In this document: positions 63,330 through 64,000 of the stretch, in pieces
Position numbering within the stretch: position 1 is the stretch's first letter
How the letters are laid out: the number at the start of each line of letters is the position of its first letter
The notes under the pieces: generated by a model
What the model was told of the DNA's origin: nothing
The model's database searches: none
What the model saw: the letters and a program-made list of their open reading frames with translations, nothing else
Translations under genes and position numbers: made by a program
NCBI GenBank assembly: GCA_963783095.1
Contig: CAWAMR010000003.1
Span: 620,001-684,000 of the forward strand
Direction: 5' to 3'
Source of the DNA: CAWAMR01 sp963783095
GTDB taxonomy: Bacteria; Planctomycetota; Planctomycetia; Gemmatales; Gemmataceae
DNA length: 64,000 nt

Positions 63330-63914
63330 TTACGAAAACAGCTTGATTGCCGGAACTCGAAAGCCGGGCAGATGCGGTTCTGCCGTCAGTTCCTGACGGA
63401 CATTCACCAGTTCCGGCTCCTTACCCGACTGGATGATCTCGATCGTGCGACGATGCGGATCGATCACCCACACCAATCCCACCCCGGCGTTGAGGTAAGC
63501 GTCGATCTTTTCGTTGATCTGGTCGATCGTGTCGTTGGGAGAAAGTATCTCCACCGCCAGGACTGGAACCCCGTCGATCAGCGTGGTTTCCACGGATTGT
63601 TGAGTGCTCGTTTGCCCAGAGATGTAAACAACATCGATCCCGACGACGGAGTCAGGAGACCCCGCTAGTCGAACGCCGGCTTCTCCGCATAACACGGAGC
63701 CGTGCGGTTCTGGTTGCTGATCGAGCCAGTTATTCAGGAGTTGCGATACTCTGGCCATGACGATGCTGTGGAACCGGTTGCGAACGGTCATGCCATTCTC
63801 CGTAGTCATTTTCTCCCGTAATTGACCCCGAATCAGCCAGCGTTCCACACCGTCATCGGGCAAAGCCAGAAACTCCTTGGTCGTCATCGAATGCGGCAAA
63901 ACGGCAACGGACAT
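63330..63914 (-). CDS. Uma2-family (DUF820) endonuclease-like protein
   Basis: 194 residues from ATG 63914 with GAGGAG 6 bases upstream (MSVAVLPHSMTTKEFLALPD). The restriction-endonuclease-like core shows VVGIDVVYISG, VPVLAVEILSPNDT (the acidic VEILSP motif) and GVGLVWVIDPHRRTIEI, matching the PD-(D/E)xK-type Uma2 family. Such genes occur in many copies in cyanobacteria and planctomycetes; the biological role is unknown. It appears intact and monocistronic. Confidence 0.88.
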   Translation of the reverse strand: MSVAVLPHSMTTKEFLALPDDGVERWLIRGQLREKMTTENGMTVRNRFHSIVMARVSQLLNNWLDQQPEPHGSVLCGEAGVRLAGSPDSVVGIDVVYISGQTSTQQSVETTLIDGVPVLAVEILSPNDTIDQINEKIDAYLNAGVGLVWVIDPHRRTIEIIQSGKEPELVNVRQELTAEPHLPGFRVPAIKLFS

Positions 63915-64000
63915 GGTGAACTCCTCGCTCCTATGCCCTGGAAGTGCTGGGCACCCGTTTCCATTCTATCAAACGCCTCACTTCTTCGGCCCTGCGAGCA

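Overview
The window looks like a planctomycete chromosome, most likely of the Gemmata/Gemmataceae type. Pointers are very large secreted proteins, two Hanks-type kinases fused to long leucine-rich-repeat (LRR) arrays, a thioester alpha-2-macroglobulin behind an ECF sigma/anti-sigma pair, beta-helix proteins with the N-terminal LEDRCVPS signature, arylsulfotransferase-like and CE15-type secreted enzymes, and dispersed palindromes. This assignment is inference from gene content; no rRNA or other marker gene is present. Layout: 1-32 kb is entirely on the minus strand. It holds a CocE/NonD hydrolase (partial), two kinase-LRR receptors, an operon of ECF sigma factor, small membrane protein (probable anti-sigma) and alpha-2-macroglobulin, a PIN/AF2212-type toxin-antitoxin pair, and a cell-surface cluster (P-loop sulfotransferase, membrane protein, 61-residue protein, two alkaline-phosphatase-superfamily proteins). 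It ends with a three-gene unit of arylsulfotransferase-like protein, CE15-like esterase and a second arylsulfotransferase-like protein. From 32.6 to 40.1 kb the plus strand carries a TIGR03032-like protein and three tandem beta-helix paralogues. From 40.2 to 44.6 kb come a sigma factor, a hypothetical gene, a 40-residue basic protein, a tail-anchored kinase and a GNAT acetyltransferase. From 45.5 to 50.6 kb lie three tandem secreted proteins made almost wholly of Met-Met-Gly-Gly-Gly repeats, each with its own leader and terminator; two have near-perfect -24/-12 (sigma-54) promoter matches upstream. The last part holds a class II fructose-bisphosphate aldolase converging on a roughly 9 kb cyclic beta-1,2-glucan synthase-like gene, then queD, queC, a secreted LRR protein and a Uma2-family protein. 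Many long genes are interrupted by single-base frame changes, several at short G/C or T runs. One is shown directly to be an extra G by comparison with two tandem paralogues. Breaks are dense at 0-1.7, 12-16, 25-32 and 49.5-61 kb and absent from 6.4-11.5 and 35.8-40.1 kb, so sequencing or assembly indels are a likely cause, although real decay cannot be excluded. Broken genes are described as whole loci with the breaks placed. The most unusual items are the MMGGG-repeat gene array with its shared regulatory elements, the modular kinase-LRR receptors (one cut short by a TGG to TGA change), the sigma/anti-sigma/macroglobulin operon, and the two-family secreted sulfotransferase/phosphodiesterase region studded with palindromic elements.
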